DNA of 64,000 nt. Origin: Artemia franciscana (Eukaryota > Arthropoda > Branchiopoda > Anostraca > Artemiidae). Position 1 is the stretch's first letter; every line of letters begins with the position of its first letter. Below are positions 27,965 through 40,535 of the stretch, in pieces. The notes beneath the pieces were generated by a model, which was given only the letters and a program-made list of their open reading frames with translations, had not been told where the DNA came from and searched no databases. The DNA lies in NCBI RefSeq assembly GCF_032884065.1, contig NC_088871.1, positions 45,921,374 through 45,985,373 of the forward strand. The letters run 5' to 3'. A program made the translations under genes and the position numbers.

Positions 27965-28500
27965 CGCTGGTTGCTAGGGCCCCTGATGGAATTGACTGTT
28001 AGGGCCCCCAGTGAGGATACCCCCACGTTTGTGTTCTCCGTAGTTACAAGCACGAATGCCACTGGCCAAGAACAAACAAGTCATGCCAGAATACGTCATT
28101 CTCTTTTACAACCGAGGGTTCTTCACTTGAATACCGCACCCCCCCTCGTTGGAATTGATTGCTAAGGCGCCCAGTGAAATTGGATGCTGGGGCCCCATTT
28201 GAATTGGATGCCAGGGCCCATTCAAATTGACCAGTAGGACCACCGTGGGAATGGTTTGCTAGGGCTCCTGTTTGAATTGACTGTTAGGGCTGGGCCTAAC
28301 AGTCATTCCAAATGGATGCTTGGCCTCCGTTGGAATGACTACTAGGGCCCCTTTTGGAATTGGATGCTATGGGCCCATTAGAATTGACTGCTAGGGGCCC
28401 CCTTGCCCGATGGAAAAGGTTGATAGGGGCCCAGTTGAATTGGTTGCTAAGAACCCGGTGGAATTTCTCTCTAGCCATCTTGGCATTTTGAAGGTTTCCC
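27965..28500. repeat. GC-rich minisatellite, unit about 30-35 bp
   Basis: At least twelve degenerate copies of GGAATTGACTGCTAGGGCCC or its variants (GAATTGGATGCTGGGGCCC, GAATTGGTTGCTAAGAACCC). It is far more GC-rich than its surroundings. ORFs at 27971-28165 (+) and 28502-28296 (-) are translations of the repeat. Confidence 0.85.
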
Positions 28501-28520
28501 ACTAGCAGCCCCTAAAGGTA

Positions 28521-29014
28521 TTTCCTGGCCCTTGTGGGTTTTTAAACAATCAAAGAAGAGAACTATTACGTAACAAGCACCTACAAGTCGTAGAAAACAT
28601 CCCCTATAACGTAACAAGCAAAAGTAAACATTCTCTATTACGTAAATAACTGCTGTATCTTTTAGAAGACATTAACTATTGCGCAACAAACAACTGCGTC
28701 ATGTTTTTTCACTACTCTTACTTTCTTTCTCTGAACTCAATTTTGCTTTTTGATGTATTGAGTCTTGTATCATCAAAAAAGACTGAAATGCCAAATTATC
28801 ATTTATAAATTATGAAGAGTTATTTATCTTATTCATTCGATCTGGACTCTTTTGCCCTTTAAGCATATCAAACTACTCGAAAAATGTAGAAATTCCGACG
28901 ATAAGATACTCATTTTCACCTTCTGTGTAGTTGGCAAAAATTTTTGGTGATACTGAACCATTGACGTAGTTTTTAATGGTTGCAACCTCTGCTACTCCTG
29001 TTACTATTTAAATG
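28521..29014. other. Spacer with repeated ATTACGTAA words
   Basis: CTATTACGTAACAAGCA, CTATAACGTAACAAGCA, CTATTACGTAAATAA and CTATTGCGCAACAAACA occur at roughly 50-base intervals from 28560 to 28690; isolated relatives are at 27662 and 27885. No gene seen. Confidence 0.5.
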
Positions 29015-29400
29015 AAAAAATAATTTTTCAGCCGAAAGTAGGGAGCAATACTAAAACTTAAAACAAAAAGAAATTATTCTGTGTATGAAAGGGGTTGTCC
29101 CCCCTCAACGCCCCGCACTTTATGCTAAAATTTTACTTTTTCTCACAACTCTACTTAAAAAAAGCTATTTTTATTACGCATATGAGGGGGTTCGTCCCAT
29201 CGTCAATACCTGAATCACAAAGGCCGTAGAACAAAGAGTTGAAATTACTAAAAATACTTTAGCGTAAAGAGCGAGGTATTGAGGAGGAGACGATCCCCCT
29301 TATATACGCAATAGTTTTTGTTCGTTTTAAGTTTTAATGCTGCTCTTTACTTCCAGTTGAAAAAACTTGTTTTTTATTTATTCCGTCATTGTTTTATTTT
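29015..29400. mobile_element. FB1 long-hairpin end
   Basis: The left arm CAGCCGAAAGTAGGGAGCAA with TTAAAACAAAAAGAAATTAT pairs with GCTGCTCTTTACTTCCAG and TTCGTTTTAAGTTTTAATGC at 29320-29360. The middle holds ACTTTAGCGTAAAGAGCGAG. The element's inner words (CCTTCATGGAAATTCTCTTC) continue to about 29510. Confidence 0.75.
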
Positions 29401-29957
29401 TAAATAATGCAAGAAAATCCTTCACTCCCTTCATGGAAATTCTCTTCCCTCATAATAAATTCCTCCATTGAAAAATCCTCACGTGTAACAATTCCCCACG
29501 AACCTGTTTGATGAAAATATAACTGCAATAAAGTGAGAGATTCGAAATCATAATAAAATTGTCAAAGAAAAAAAATTTAATGGTCAGATATACTCCAATA
29601 AATTAAAAGAAATTCAAGTTTGGACATAGCTGTTAGCAACTGGAATAATATAAATTTAAGAAAATGGGAGAGGGTTTTCAAGCCCATAAGCATGAACGGT
29701 ATTATTGTACTAGAAGTGTAAAAGATGCACTGATTTTGCTAAGCTAGGCGATGATCAACGGGTATATTTTATACCCGAAATATTTTCGTATGAAATATTT
29801 TCATACTTTCACACTGTTATTTACACATTTTCACACTTTCTTTAGGTTTTGGTCCCAAAGCTGCTGCTGTCCCCACACAACCATTGATTTAATTTATATA
29901 GATATATCTAAATCAACTTTTTAGAAATTCCATTTCGTTTGGAAAGGAATTTTATGT
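29401..29957. other. Spacer, no feature seen
   Basis: FB1-like inner words to about 29510, then unassigned AT-rich sequence. TATTTTATACCCGAAATATT with TATGAAATATTTTCATA forms local inverted words near 29763-29805. Confidence 0.4.
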
Positions 29958-30133
29958 CTATTCCCCACTACATGTTATATGCTGATTTCCTCTATTTGTT
30001 GATTGTGTTATCTTCATCATATTATTGTTAGATGTCGTTAGAGAGGTTTCCTTCGGGTTGTTCTGCAAGTCATTTCCGGTTGTTTGACTAAGGGTTGTTG
30101 AAATACCATTAGGATTCAGAGTGACATCCAGGT
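29958..30133 (-). CDS. Candidate terminal coding exon, unknown Asn/Thr-rich protein
   Basis: After a strong acceptor (TACTCTTATGTTTTGCAG, pyrimidine-rich) the minus strand runs open for 57 codons: LDVTLNPNGISTTLSQTTG, NDLQNNPKETSLTTSNNN, MMKITQSTNRGNQHITCSGE, then TAG at 29960-29958. No repeat similarity was noticed across the exon, unlike its surroundings. Two bases (AC) precede the first full codon, so the exon needs a phase 1 partner, which the exon at 60077-59915 would supply. I do not recognise the protein. It could be the disordered C-terminal tail of a receptor or nuclear protein, or a chance open frame; nothing enzymatic is visible. Confidence 0.42.
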
Positions 30134-30599
30134 CTGCAAAACATAAGAGTAAAATTAAACAGATATTTCCTTTTTAGTGCTGGTTCCAAACTAATAGAAT
30201 AAATAGCTTCCACTTCTTATAGTCTATATATGATGAACTTGAAACACTGCAACAATATCGCAATTTTCCTCAACTCATCTTTGGCCGTCCTTTACCTTCA
30301 ACAGCTTGCTCAAAAGTTTATTTGTTTCAGACCTTAAGCATTGATATGAAGTTTCTAACTGAGGTGAATATAGGCCTACATCTACAAAATACACAGACAA
30401 ATAGCCCAAGACTGCTGCAATGTCATGAGACTCGTTCAATTAAATATTCAACCAACTTATTGTTTGTCTTAACCCCTGTTAAAGGGGTTGCTCCAAACTT
30501 TTCTGGGATTACTTATCTGGATCGATCATATAAAATAATACGATATTCATTAACTTTAAAACCGTTACGAGCCATGGTTAATACAGATGCCAACGACAT
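30134..30599. other. Sequence upstream of the candidate exon, no feature seen
   Basis: The plus-strand ORF 30322-30723 spans this stretch and FB1-like C-rich sequence beyond it; its second half is repeat-derived, so it is not called as a gene. Confidence 0.4.
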
Positions 30600-31190
30600 A
30601 AACATTATAAAAACACATCTGGTGCTCTGCATTTCCCACCCTCTCCCCGGGAAAATTCCCCCTGTGGAAAACTATCGTCCAAAGTCCCTCCAAGGCCCCA
30701 CCAACCGCCCCCCCCCCCAATAAAAACCCTAGGCAAAGGACTACAAATTATAGAATTATTCTTTTTTTATTTCTAGGGATTACCGTTAGAAAAAAGGGAC
30801 TTTTTTTTATTTTGAGTTTGTTCGAAAATGTTATGGTGTTATGGCAAAACTTCGATGAATGTTGAGGGTATGCTTGACTAAATCAAAATATACTATATGC
30901 ATCCAGTTTCTCAAAAAGGCGTTTCTGCAGTATCTCGAGAACGGCTGAGGGTATTAAGCTTAAACTTTCAGGATATGTTAAGGGGGATGTTGAAAAATGC
31001 TGGGAGGCTAACCAATCCCTCTACCATTTCTTTTTTAGCTGCAAACTCCTCAAAAGCATCTGTTAACGATTTTGAAATAGCCATCTTAATGAAAATAGTA
31101 GAAAAATCAAAGAAATATGCTTCTAGGGATGACAAATCCCCCACAGCCTCTGGGGCAATACATAAATTGCCCATTGTTTACATATAAGGT
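30600..31190. repeat. FB1-related fragments
   Basis: CCGGGAAAATTCCCCCTGTGG and CTCGAGAACGGCTGAGGG with GGATGTTGAAAAATGC, plus GAAATAGCCATCTTAATGAA, are words shared with the block at 36590-36790 (AGGAATGGCTGAGTGGATTA, GGATGTTGAAAAAGG). ORFs 30897-31187 (+) and 31174-30968 (-) are opposite readings of this repeat. Confidence 0.6.
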
Positions 31191-31368
31191 TGAGTATTAG
31201 GAAAGGGAGCAAGTTTGATCCCGCGTCTCCAAAGAGTTTGTGGTAACGTACTGTAAGTAAGGAGCGACCCGGCTCAATAGAAACCGAAACTCTAAAAGAA
31301 AGGGTTTAATACCAATAGACATATCAAAAAGATCAGCTTATTATGCTGACTTCAAGTATGTAAAGAGA

Positions 31369-31803
31369 TTGAAAGAAATTGATCGAGAACAACAAAAGGT
31401 GATAGCAGCAGAGGGAGTGAAAACCCAAGATCATCAGGTTTTAGACTTAAACGTAATATGCACAGAGACAAAAGCAATCGCCAATGTAAGTTTACTCAGT
31501 AAAGAAGGATCAAGATCAGTCAAGCATGGGACAGTTATTGAAGTTCAGACAGGAAAATGTACGCGTGATGAGATAGCTAGCCCCCATAATGATTTTAATG
31601 AGCCTGGGACATTTTACGCTGGTGCAAATCAGAGTAAACAGATTATTTCGCGTGAGAGAAGCGGATCGGTCAATTCTGCTGGTGGTCAGAGTTTTGGAAG
31701 CGCTGCTTCTGTATTTAGTGTAAAGAGGGGGACCGGGCTGCTTTCGGTGGGGGACACGTATCATATCCCCGTTAGCCATGAACCTGCAGTGAATTTAGCT
31801 TAG
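31369..31803 (+). pseudogene. LINE 5' reading frame, unassigned (possible ORF1 remnant)
   Basis: A 144-codon open frame that starts EIDREQQKVIAAEGVKTQ and ends SHEPAVNLA. It is the longest open frame of the element and lies where ORF1 or the ORF2 N-terminus would be. No zinc knuckle, coiled coil or esterase motif can be seen, so its role is not assigned. The overlapping minus-strand frame 31779-31516 is a shadow. Confidence 0.5.
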
Positions 31804-32029
31804 CAGAGTGTTAGACAGGGCAAAGAAATAGTAAGAATATTAGCTCTTTGGAGCGAGATAAAGGCGCAAAAAAAAGCTCGAGAAAGGGAGGCGATTCAGG
31901 ATTACGAATCATTACCGACTCGCCAGATAGCGAAAGCCCCGGTTTTTATCAGGAGAACCCTACTTGTGGGGATGAACCAGTCATAGCAGGGAAAAGTTAG
32001 AAATATAATATGGTCAAGTACTTCAGCCT

Positions 32030-32810
32030 GTTGTGAAAGTCCGCATGTAGTTTGCTTTGTTGAGACGTGGAATTCTCTAGATCATTTTTTGTCATGTGAA
32101 GATTTTGGTGTTTTTGGGTATAGGAGAAAAGTTTCATCAAATGGTATATACTATTGAGGAGTTTCGGTGCTTGTAAGAAAGGGTGTATTTAATTTATTTC
32201 GTTGGCTAGAAAGTGGGTCTGAAAATTTATTATAGTTAATATTATCAATTAAAAACTTTCATCTTGTTGTGTGTGTTGCTTATTTACCTCCGAATAATAG
32301 TTCCTCAAGCCGCGAAGATACCTGGGAATTGATTGAAAATGAAACACAGATGCATAAAAGAATGTACCCTTGCTATAATTTTGTTTTTTTAGGGGATTTC
32401 AATGCATATACTAGTGAAGAGGATGAGTTGCAGGTTGGTGAACCCCTTGTGAGTGAACTAGGTCAGACTGTTTGTTTGGAGAATGAATGTGCGTATGTTT
32501 TCCTTACTAGGAAAAGTAAAGGTAGGTTTCGGAGAATAAATAGATGGGGAAGGAAATTAATAAGTTCTCGGAAACAAGGAAGGGTTACTAATTATGACCG
32601 GAAGGTTAGGAAGAGATTCTGGTGTGGGTGATTTTACGTGTTATAGTGGGTTTAGCCCGAGTTTAATTGATTATATTTTATGTAATTTATCTCTTTGGCC
32701 CCGGCTGGTGGATCTCAGGCTCCTAGAATTGGTCGGATCTGACCAATTACCAGTGAGTATTAAGCTGAGAGCGTGTACTCGACGATCTGAAAGGGTAAAG
32801 TAAATGTCTA
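32030..32810 (+). pseudogene. LINE endonuclease domain (APE type)
   Basis: Reads VVCFVETWNSLDHFL (the ET catalytic motif), GVSVLVRKGVFNLF, CVAYLPPNNSSSS, FVFLGDFNAYTSEEDE (the GDFNA motif) and, after a shift, SPSLIDYILCNLSLWP and LLELVGSDQLPVSIKL (the SDHLPV motif with His changed to Gln). All core motifs of the endonuclease-exonuclease-phosphatase fold appear in order. The catalytic histidine substitution and the frameshift near 32620 would inactivate it. Confidence 0.9.
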
Positions 32811-33489
32811 CATGTGAGGAAATGATCCGTAAACCAGTTTGGATAGCAAAGGAGAAAGAAGAAATGGTAAAAAAGGAACTAGAAAGCGAAGAATTTCAGA
32901 ACGATTTCGTTCGATTTTGAATTTTTCAGAACCAGCTGAATCGGATCAAGCTGTTTCGGCAATTACAGATAGGATTTAGGAGAGAATCAAGCCTTTATCT
33001 CAGGATAGGAAACATCCAACCAGAAAAGATGAGGTTTTTTTATGAGGAATGTAGACGAAAAAGGGAAGAGGTGACTAGAGTTTTTAGGCTACTTAAAGCA
33101 ACAGACCCATTGGACCAGGAAATGAATTCGCTTAGGCTAGCTGAATATAGGAAAGTGCGGTCAGATTATAATAGGGCTAAAAGAGTTAAAAAGAGAGAGA
33201 GAGGCAGTTGCAGATTAATGAGGAATTAAGAGAGCTTATGGCGTGAATAATCATAGAGAGTTTTAGTCGGTAGGTAAATGTTCAACTCAGGGCCCGGAAA
33301 AAGAGGGGATGTCCCACCAATTGAGACGTGGCCAGATTATCTTGAAAATAGGGAGTCAGAATATGTCAGGGTGAATGACTTGAATGGCTCAGAGGATACA
33401 CAGTTAGCTCTAGGGACAGCAACACATCCTTTAAGATAGAATGATTACGGTTTAATTAGGCCTTTAACTCAACAAGAATTTTGGAATCA

Positions 33490-34640
33490 GTTGATAAAGA
33501 TGATTGGTAATTCATGTCCAAGGCAGATGATATATCTACAAAGACCCTGAGGTTCGGAAAAACAACTTTGATACCCATGTTGGCTGCAATTTTCTCGTTT
33601 GTAGTAGAGAAAGCTTATTGGCATCGCTCATGGGAACCTTCGATTGCAGGGCCTTTTTTTAAAAAAAAAAAAAAAAGGCAATATAACGTTAAATGAAAAC
33701 TTTAGGTCTATCTTTATGGGAAATATGGTAAGCAAATTGTTTCTGTTAGGTTTTGGAATATAGGGTAAGAAATTGGTTAGATAAGGAGGAAATACTTAGA
33801 AATACCGACGCAAGCGGGATTCAGATCAACATTCAGAACGATTGACCATATTTTTACTTTGGATATACTGAGAAGGAAATATACTAGAGGGAAAAAGGGT
33901 CAGCTCTTCGTAGCCTTTTTAGACCTGAAAACTGCGTTTGACTCTGTAAATAGGAGGTTGTTAATTTAAAGTCTGTTAGAAATAGGAAGTTTCTATTAGA
34001 ATAGGAAGTTTTCTGTTAGAAAGGTCTGTTAGATAGTTTTATGGAAAGTAATGGAACCCCTTATGTATCTTTGGATTGGTTTAGGCTATCATGTATGTTA
34101 TTCACGGATGACATAGCTCTAGTGGCAGATAGTAGAGATAATCTCCAGAAGCAGTTAGATATAATAAAAATTATCTAGAAAAGAAGGATTTATAGTTGAA
34201 CGCTATGAATTCAGTAGTATTAGTATTTAGGAGCAAAGGGGCAGCAGAGTGGCTGAGCAAACTGATTATCATCAGGAAGTTGTATCATCACTAATACTAC
34301 TGAATTCAGTAGTATTAGTGATTAATTCATGATGAATTCAGGATTAGTATCATCACTAATACTACTGAATTCAGTAGTATTAGTATTTAGGAGCAAAGGG
34401 GCAGCAGAGTGGCTGAGCAAACTCTATTTTGGAGGAATGATGTTAGAGGTTAAAGAAGAATTTGTTTATTTGGGTGTTAAGTTTAGTGCATTAAGGGGCG
34501 TCTCTAGGCATGTACAAGATTGCAATTTAAGAGGTAATAGGCTAATAAATATGCTTTTGAGAAGTAATTTAGGTCAGCTAGATGACATGATGATCAAGAA
34601 AAGAGTTTTCCTGACAAAGTAGCTTCTAGTCTACATTGGG
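33490..34640 (+). pseudogene. LINE reverse transcriptase domain
   Basis: Out of several frames: GNITLNENFRSIFMGNMVSK, STFRTIDHIFTLDILRRKYT, GQLFVAFLDLKTAFDSVNRR (palm motif with the first Asp), LSCMLFTDDIALVADS (the FADD box as FTDD), then MMLEVKEEFVYLGVKFSAL and NRLINMLLRSNLG of the thumb. A deletion and duplication near 33960-34390 removes the stretch between DSVNRR and FTDD in part. A run of 15 A near 33661 adds a frameshift. Confidence 0.88.
34204..34425 (+). repeat. Local duplication with perfect 36-bp palindrome inside the LINE
   Basis: AATTCAGTAGTATTAGTATT with GGAGCAAAGGGGCAGCAGAG occurs at 34208-34250 and again at 34368-34410. Between them 34287-34322 is a perfect palindrome centred on GAATTC (ATCACTAATACTACT and its inverse), and a 30-base version of it recurs at about 34354-34383. 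Confidence 0.92.
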
Positions 34641-35149
34641 GCTCTGAAGTTTAGGTTTTTGCTAAAGCAGCTTAGCTAGAAGTAGTTCAGCTAAGATATT
34701 TTAAGAGAATCTTAATTCATTTAGTTCAGTGATACTGAAAGGAGATTTTTACCTTAAGGAGTGTTAGATTGGTTAGAATGGTGAAATTCTGAGAGAAAAT
34801 AATTAGGCTTCCTAGAGTTCGGCTTCTTAAGGCAGCATATTTGGAGAGCTTGAAGGACGGTAGATGTAATTCGTGGCCAAATCAGGTAAAAAAAAAATAC
34901 TGGACTTTTATGGCCTTTCGGAGATTTGGAATGAGGGAAAAGGCCCAATGGGTGGAAGTGTGCCAGTATGGAAGGAAGTCCTCCTAACCCTAAATGACCA
35001 AGAAATCCAAGAGTGGCAAGCTCATAAGGACCAATCTATGTCTTTGAGGATTTACTCCCAAGGTAAAGACTGTTGGGAGGAGGAGGTTTATTTTAAATTT
35101 GGGTTGAATAAAGAGGATTAGAAGAACTTGTCGTTGATAAGGGGGGACA

Positions 35150-35280
35150 GTTTGGATTTAGGTGAGAGAAGAAAACTTTTGGGAAAGTTTAGGCTGGCGG
35201 CTGGCCACTACTTTTGCCCTATCTGTGGATGTGTGAATGGAAACTTATTTCATTTTGTATCCGAGTGTGAAGTTATTATA
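35150..35280 (+). pseudogene. LINE C-terminal zinc-knuckle region
   Basis: Frame 35128-35373 reads KLLGKFRLAAGHYFCPICGC, VNGNLFHFVSECEV. The C-x2-C...H-x4-C arrangement is the C-terminal knuckle that follows the thumb in many non-LTR retrotransposons. The preceding frame 34873-35121 (VPVWKEVLLTLNDQEIQEW) belongs to the same C-terminal region. Confidence 0.8.
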
Positions 35281-36539
35281 GAAATAATTTCCACTGTCTT
35301 GAAATTTTCCCTATTGTCTCTACGTTGTATTTGTTTGTTACTAATAAACAGTTTTGTAAGTTTCTTCGTTTAGGGATGAAACAGATGGAATCATGTTTGA
35401 GGGGGTTGATTGATATGGTTCTTATGATTGGTGTTTGCTGGTTAATACGCTGACCCTTGGCGTGTTTTTTCTCTATTTTCCTAAAGTTGTATTTTGTTCC
35501 TGAGCTTTGTTTGTAGACTGTATTATGTGTTGCTATAGCCTGCAGGCTTTTTGTAATAAATCTTATCTTATCTATAAGTTTCACTAAGTTTAGTTTTACT
35601 CATTTACGGCTTCGAGCCTGAGAAAATTTGGCTTATTTTTTAAAAAGGTTGGAAACACCCCCTAAAAGTGATAGAATCTTAATTAAAATCACACTATCAG
35701 ATTCAGTGTGCCAGAAAACCCTACTGTAGATTTTTCATACTTCTATCTGTAAAACTGTTGAATTTTATATTTTTTGCCAGAAGAAACATCTCGGATACGT
35801 GTTTTTTTTTTTTTTTTTTTCTCTCAAGTAATGATTGTGTCGATTCAGAGGTCCTAGAATATCACGAGAGACATCATTCGAACGGAAATTGAGAGTCCCA
35901 ATGCCATTTTTAAGTGACCAAAAAGAACGGAGGACAACTAGGCCCCCACCCAACCCTTTTCCCCAAAATTGTCCGGTATAAATTTCGAAATATACATTTT
36001 TGTTCATGGTAGTTGAAAGGCCCAATAACTGTGTCTTTGGATATAATATAACCCCCTCTACGGTCCCAGGGGAAACGACTTTAAGTTAAAAAAATTGCCT
36101 ATGGTTTGCACATAGTATTTGTTATTATGAAGTAAGCATACATTTTCGGGCGGGGAGGGGGCAAATTTTCTTTTTTTTTCCACAGGGGAATTTTCCAAGT
36201 AAGGAGCAACATTTAAACTCAAAACGAATAAAAATTGAGTCAAGATCGAGAAATAAAAATGAGAAAAAAATTATGAAAGGGGTTGCCTTCTCCTCAACCC
36301 ATCGGTCTTTACGCTAAAGTTTGAAATTTGTCCCAATTCTTAAGGAACGACTCCTGAAACACAAGGGTCGTTAAATTAGAACAATAAGAATTTTTTTTAA
36401 AGTACTAAACAATTTTAGCGTAAAGAGCGAGGTTTTGAGGAGGATACAACCTCCTTCTTCGCGTAATAATTTTTGTTTCTTTTAAGTTTTAATGTTGCTT
36501 CTTACTTTCAGTTGAAAAAACTTGTTTTTTTATTTAGTT

Positions 36540-36880
36540 AGTCAAACAGAATTGAAATAAACTATATGCAGAAGGGCTGTCAAAAGGGTAAAAAAGCATT
36601 ATCTTAGGAATGGCTGAGTGGATTAAGTTGAGACTTTAAAATAATGCTAAGAGGGATGTTGAAAAAGGAACGAAAGGCAGACAGCCCTCCTCCTTTTACC
36701 CTTTTCGAGGCTTCTACTTATACTGACGAAACTCTTGAAATACCATTTTATTCAAAATGGTTCCAAGGTATAATAGCTATGTCTCCGGGGATGTCCAAAC
36801 AAGGGTCCAAACAGGACCCTTGTCTCGATACGATCGTCCCTAGGAGAAAAAAACCCAACAAAAATGAACTACACACATCC
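36540..36880. repeat. FB1-related fragment
   Basis: Carries AGGAATGGCTGAGTGGATTA, AGGGATGTTGAAAAAGG, CTTGAAATACCATTTTATTC and TCGATACGATCGTCCCTAGG, in the same order as at 30.9-31.2 kb and the inner part of full FB1 copies. The ORF 36644-36940 reads over it. Confidence 0.6.
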
Positions 36881-36999
36881 ATAATCTTTATAAAAAAAAA
36901 ACAACTTAACACTGTACTAATTTTTCAATGTCAGTTTTAAAGATCACATTTTATTGCTCATTGTCAACTCATTCATTGGTCAACTGCTCATCACAAGCA

Positions 37000-39245
<2,246 letters not shown>

Positions 39246-39980
39246 TATGATTCCCTACTGTGCTCTTTGTTTTTGATGTTTATAATGGAAAAGCAGTGAG
39301 ATGCTCGTCACTATCTATATATTGCTTATAGAGAACAGTTGACTAATGATGTCTTTTATTTTATTAGTATAGGCAAAAAACACGCTAATATTATTAACCA
39401 ACAAAAATTCTTGGAACCTTGCAGACTTTAAAATCTCATTCCTCTTCACCTCGCTTATTTATCATTTCTGGTTGAACTTTGCTGAAGTAAGGACGCAGGG
39501 ACTGTTTAAAAAACAATTCATTTTAGTTTTATTGGACGAATGTTGTTGTAAGTCTTTTTTCTTGTGTATATTTATGTTTTGCTGAGGACAGCCCTTGGAC
39601 ATCGGGCCGAAATATCCATTCGAATTAGAATTTCTGTCTGACGAAAAGAGTTCCCAATTGCTCTTCTTGTTTTTGATGGCTGTGGTAGAAAGGCAGTATG
39701 GTTTTCGTTACTTTTATGTCTTTCTTATAGAGAGCAGTTGACCAATGATACATTTTATTTATTATTTTAGGCGAAAAGAACACTAATACTATTAATCAGC
39801 AAAAATTCTTGGAATCTTGCAGAATTGAAAATCTTATTATTCTTTTATTTCAATGAATTGCCTTGTTTCACCTTACTTTATTTATCAGTCGTGGTTGAAC
39901 TTTGCTTAGGTAAGGATGCTGGGACTGTTTTAAGAAAATTCGTTTTAGTTTTATTAAGTTTCTTTTTGTAATGTAAGCTG
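39246..39980 (-). repeat. Inverted copies of the 410-bp satellite
   Basis: TTTTATTAGTATAGGCAAAA near 39358 and TTATTTTAGGCGAAAAGAAC near 39763 are reverse complements of the unit's GCCTAAACTAATAAAA word. AAGTCTTTTTTCTTGTGTAT and CCGAAATATCCATTCGAATT likewise. About one and three quarter units are present in this orientation, so the array flips direction near 39246. Confidence 0.85.
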
Positions 39981-40384
39981 GCAAATTGTGCTAAATCCAA
40001 ATTGCGCTAAAATCCATGGCGATTTTGTGTGAACGGACAGAGATAGGGATTTCTCCAGGGGGAGTAGAAGACCATCTATGGAGGCCGGGTTAGATTTACC
40101 AATTTCTTATATTACATGGATTTGTTGTACATTTGAGGATTTTTCTTGGTTTCAATAAGTTTCATAGGGGCCAATTATCCCTGCTCCACTTGATATACGA
40201 TGGCTCTGTATGTATACCCAATGTACATTTTTTAAATAGTATCTTTACAATTTTATAACTGGTAACCGATATCCCAGATGCTCAAAAAGCCTTTTGTTTT
40301 ACAGTTATTGCGCGTTTTAAATTTGACTTTAGTGTTAACTTTAAATCCTGCGTATTTCAACTTGCATCTCCTCATTCATATCAG

Positions 40385-40535
40385 CAGGGGCGGATAAAGA
40401 ATTATTTTTTCGGGGCACCGATGAAAATTGGCTTCTCATAGGTATTTTTCGCCCCTTTGCCCGTGTAATTAGTGCATCTTTTGCCCTTCTAGGGGGGGGG
40501 GGTTGCGTTTAAAATCTTTCCCTGGATCCGTCCCT
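40385..40535. mobile_element. Possible hAT-type short non-autonomous element
   Basis: Left end CAGGGGCGGATAAAG and right end CTGGATCCGTCCCTT are imperfect inverted repeats and both resemble the CAGGGGCGGATCCAG terminus common in hAT elements. About 150 bases long, containing a run of 10 G near 40493. I could not see a convincing 8-bp target duplication. Confidence 0.45.

Larger units (their letters stand above)
31362..35572 (+). mobile_element. Non-LTR retrotransposon, degenerate but nearly complete in layout
   Basis: Plus-strand order is: an unassigned frame at 31369-31803, endonuclease domain at about 32030-32810, reverse transcriptase at about 33500-34640, and a C-terminal zinc knuckle at about 35200-35270. 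The 3' end is AATAAATCTTATCTTATC, a short TCTTA-type tandem tail. Frames are broken repeatedly, so it is not active. It is inserted in an FB1 copy, with flanks TATGTAA and TATAAG that could be remains of a short target duplication. Clade is unclear. Confidence 0.85.
31228..36535 (+). mobile_element. FB1 copy split by a LINE insertion
   Basis: The left end (GAGTTTGTGGTAACGTACTG, then AGTAAGGAGCGACCCGG) runs to about 31361. The sequence resumes after the LINE at about 35573 with TATAAGTTTCACTAAGTTTA, exactly the next words of the family, and continues through GAGCCTGAGAAAATTTGG to the long hairpin at 36195-36530. Removing the LINE gives a single continuous copy of about 1.1 kb. Confidence 0.82.

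Noticed and set aside
24950..28500. CRISPR array
   Set aside because: Repeat units are long, diverged and lack short identical direct repeats with unique spacers; the sequence is eukaryotic.
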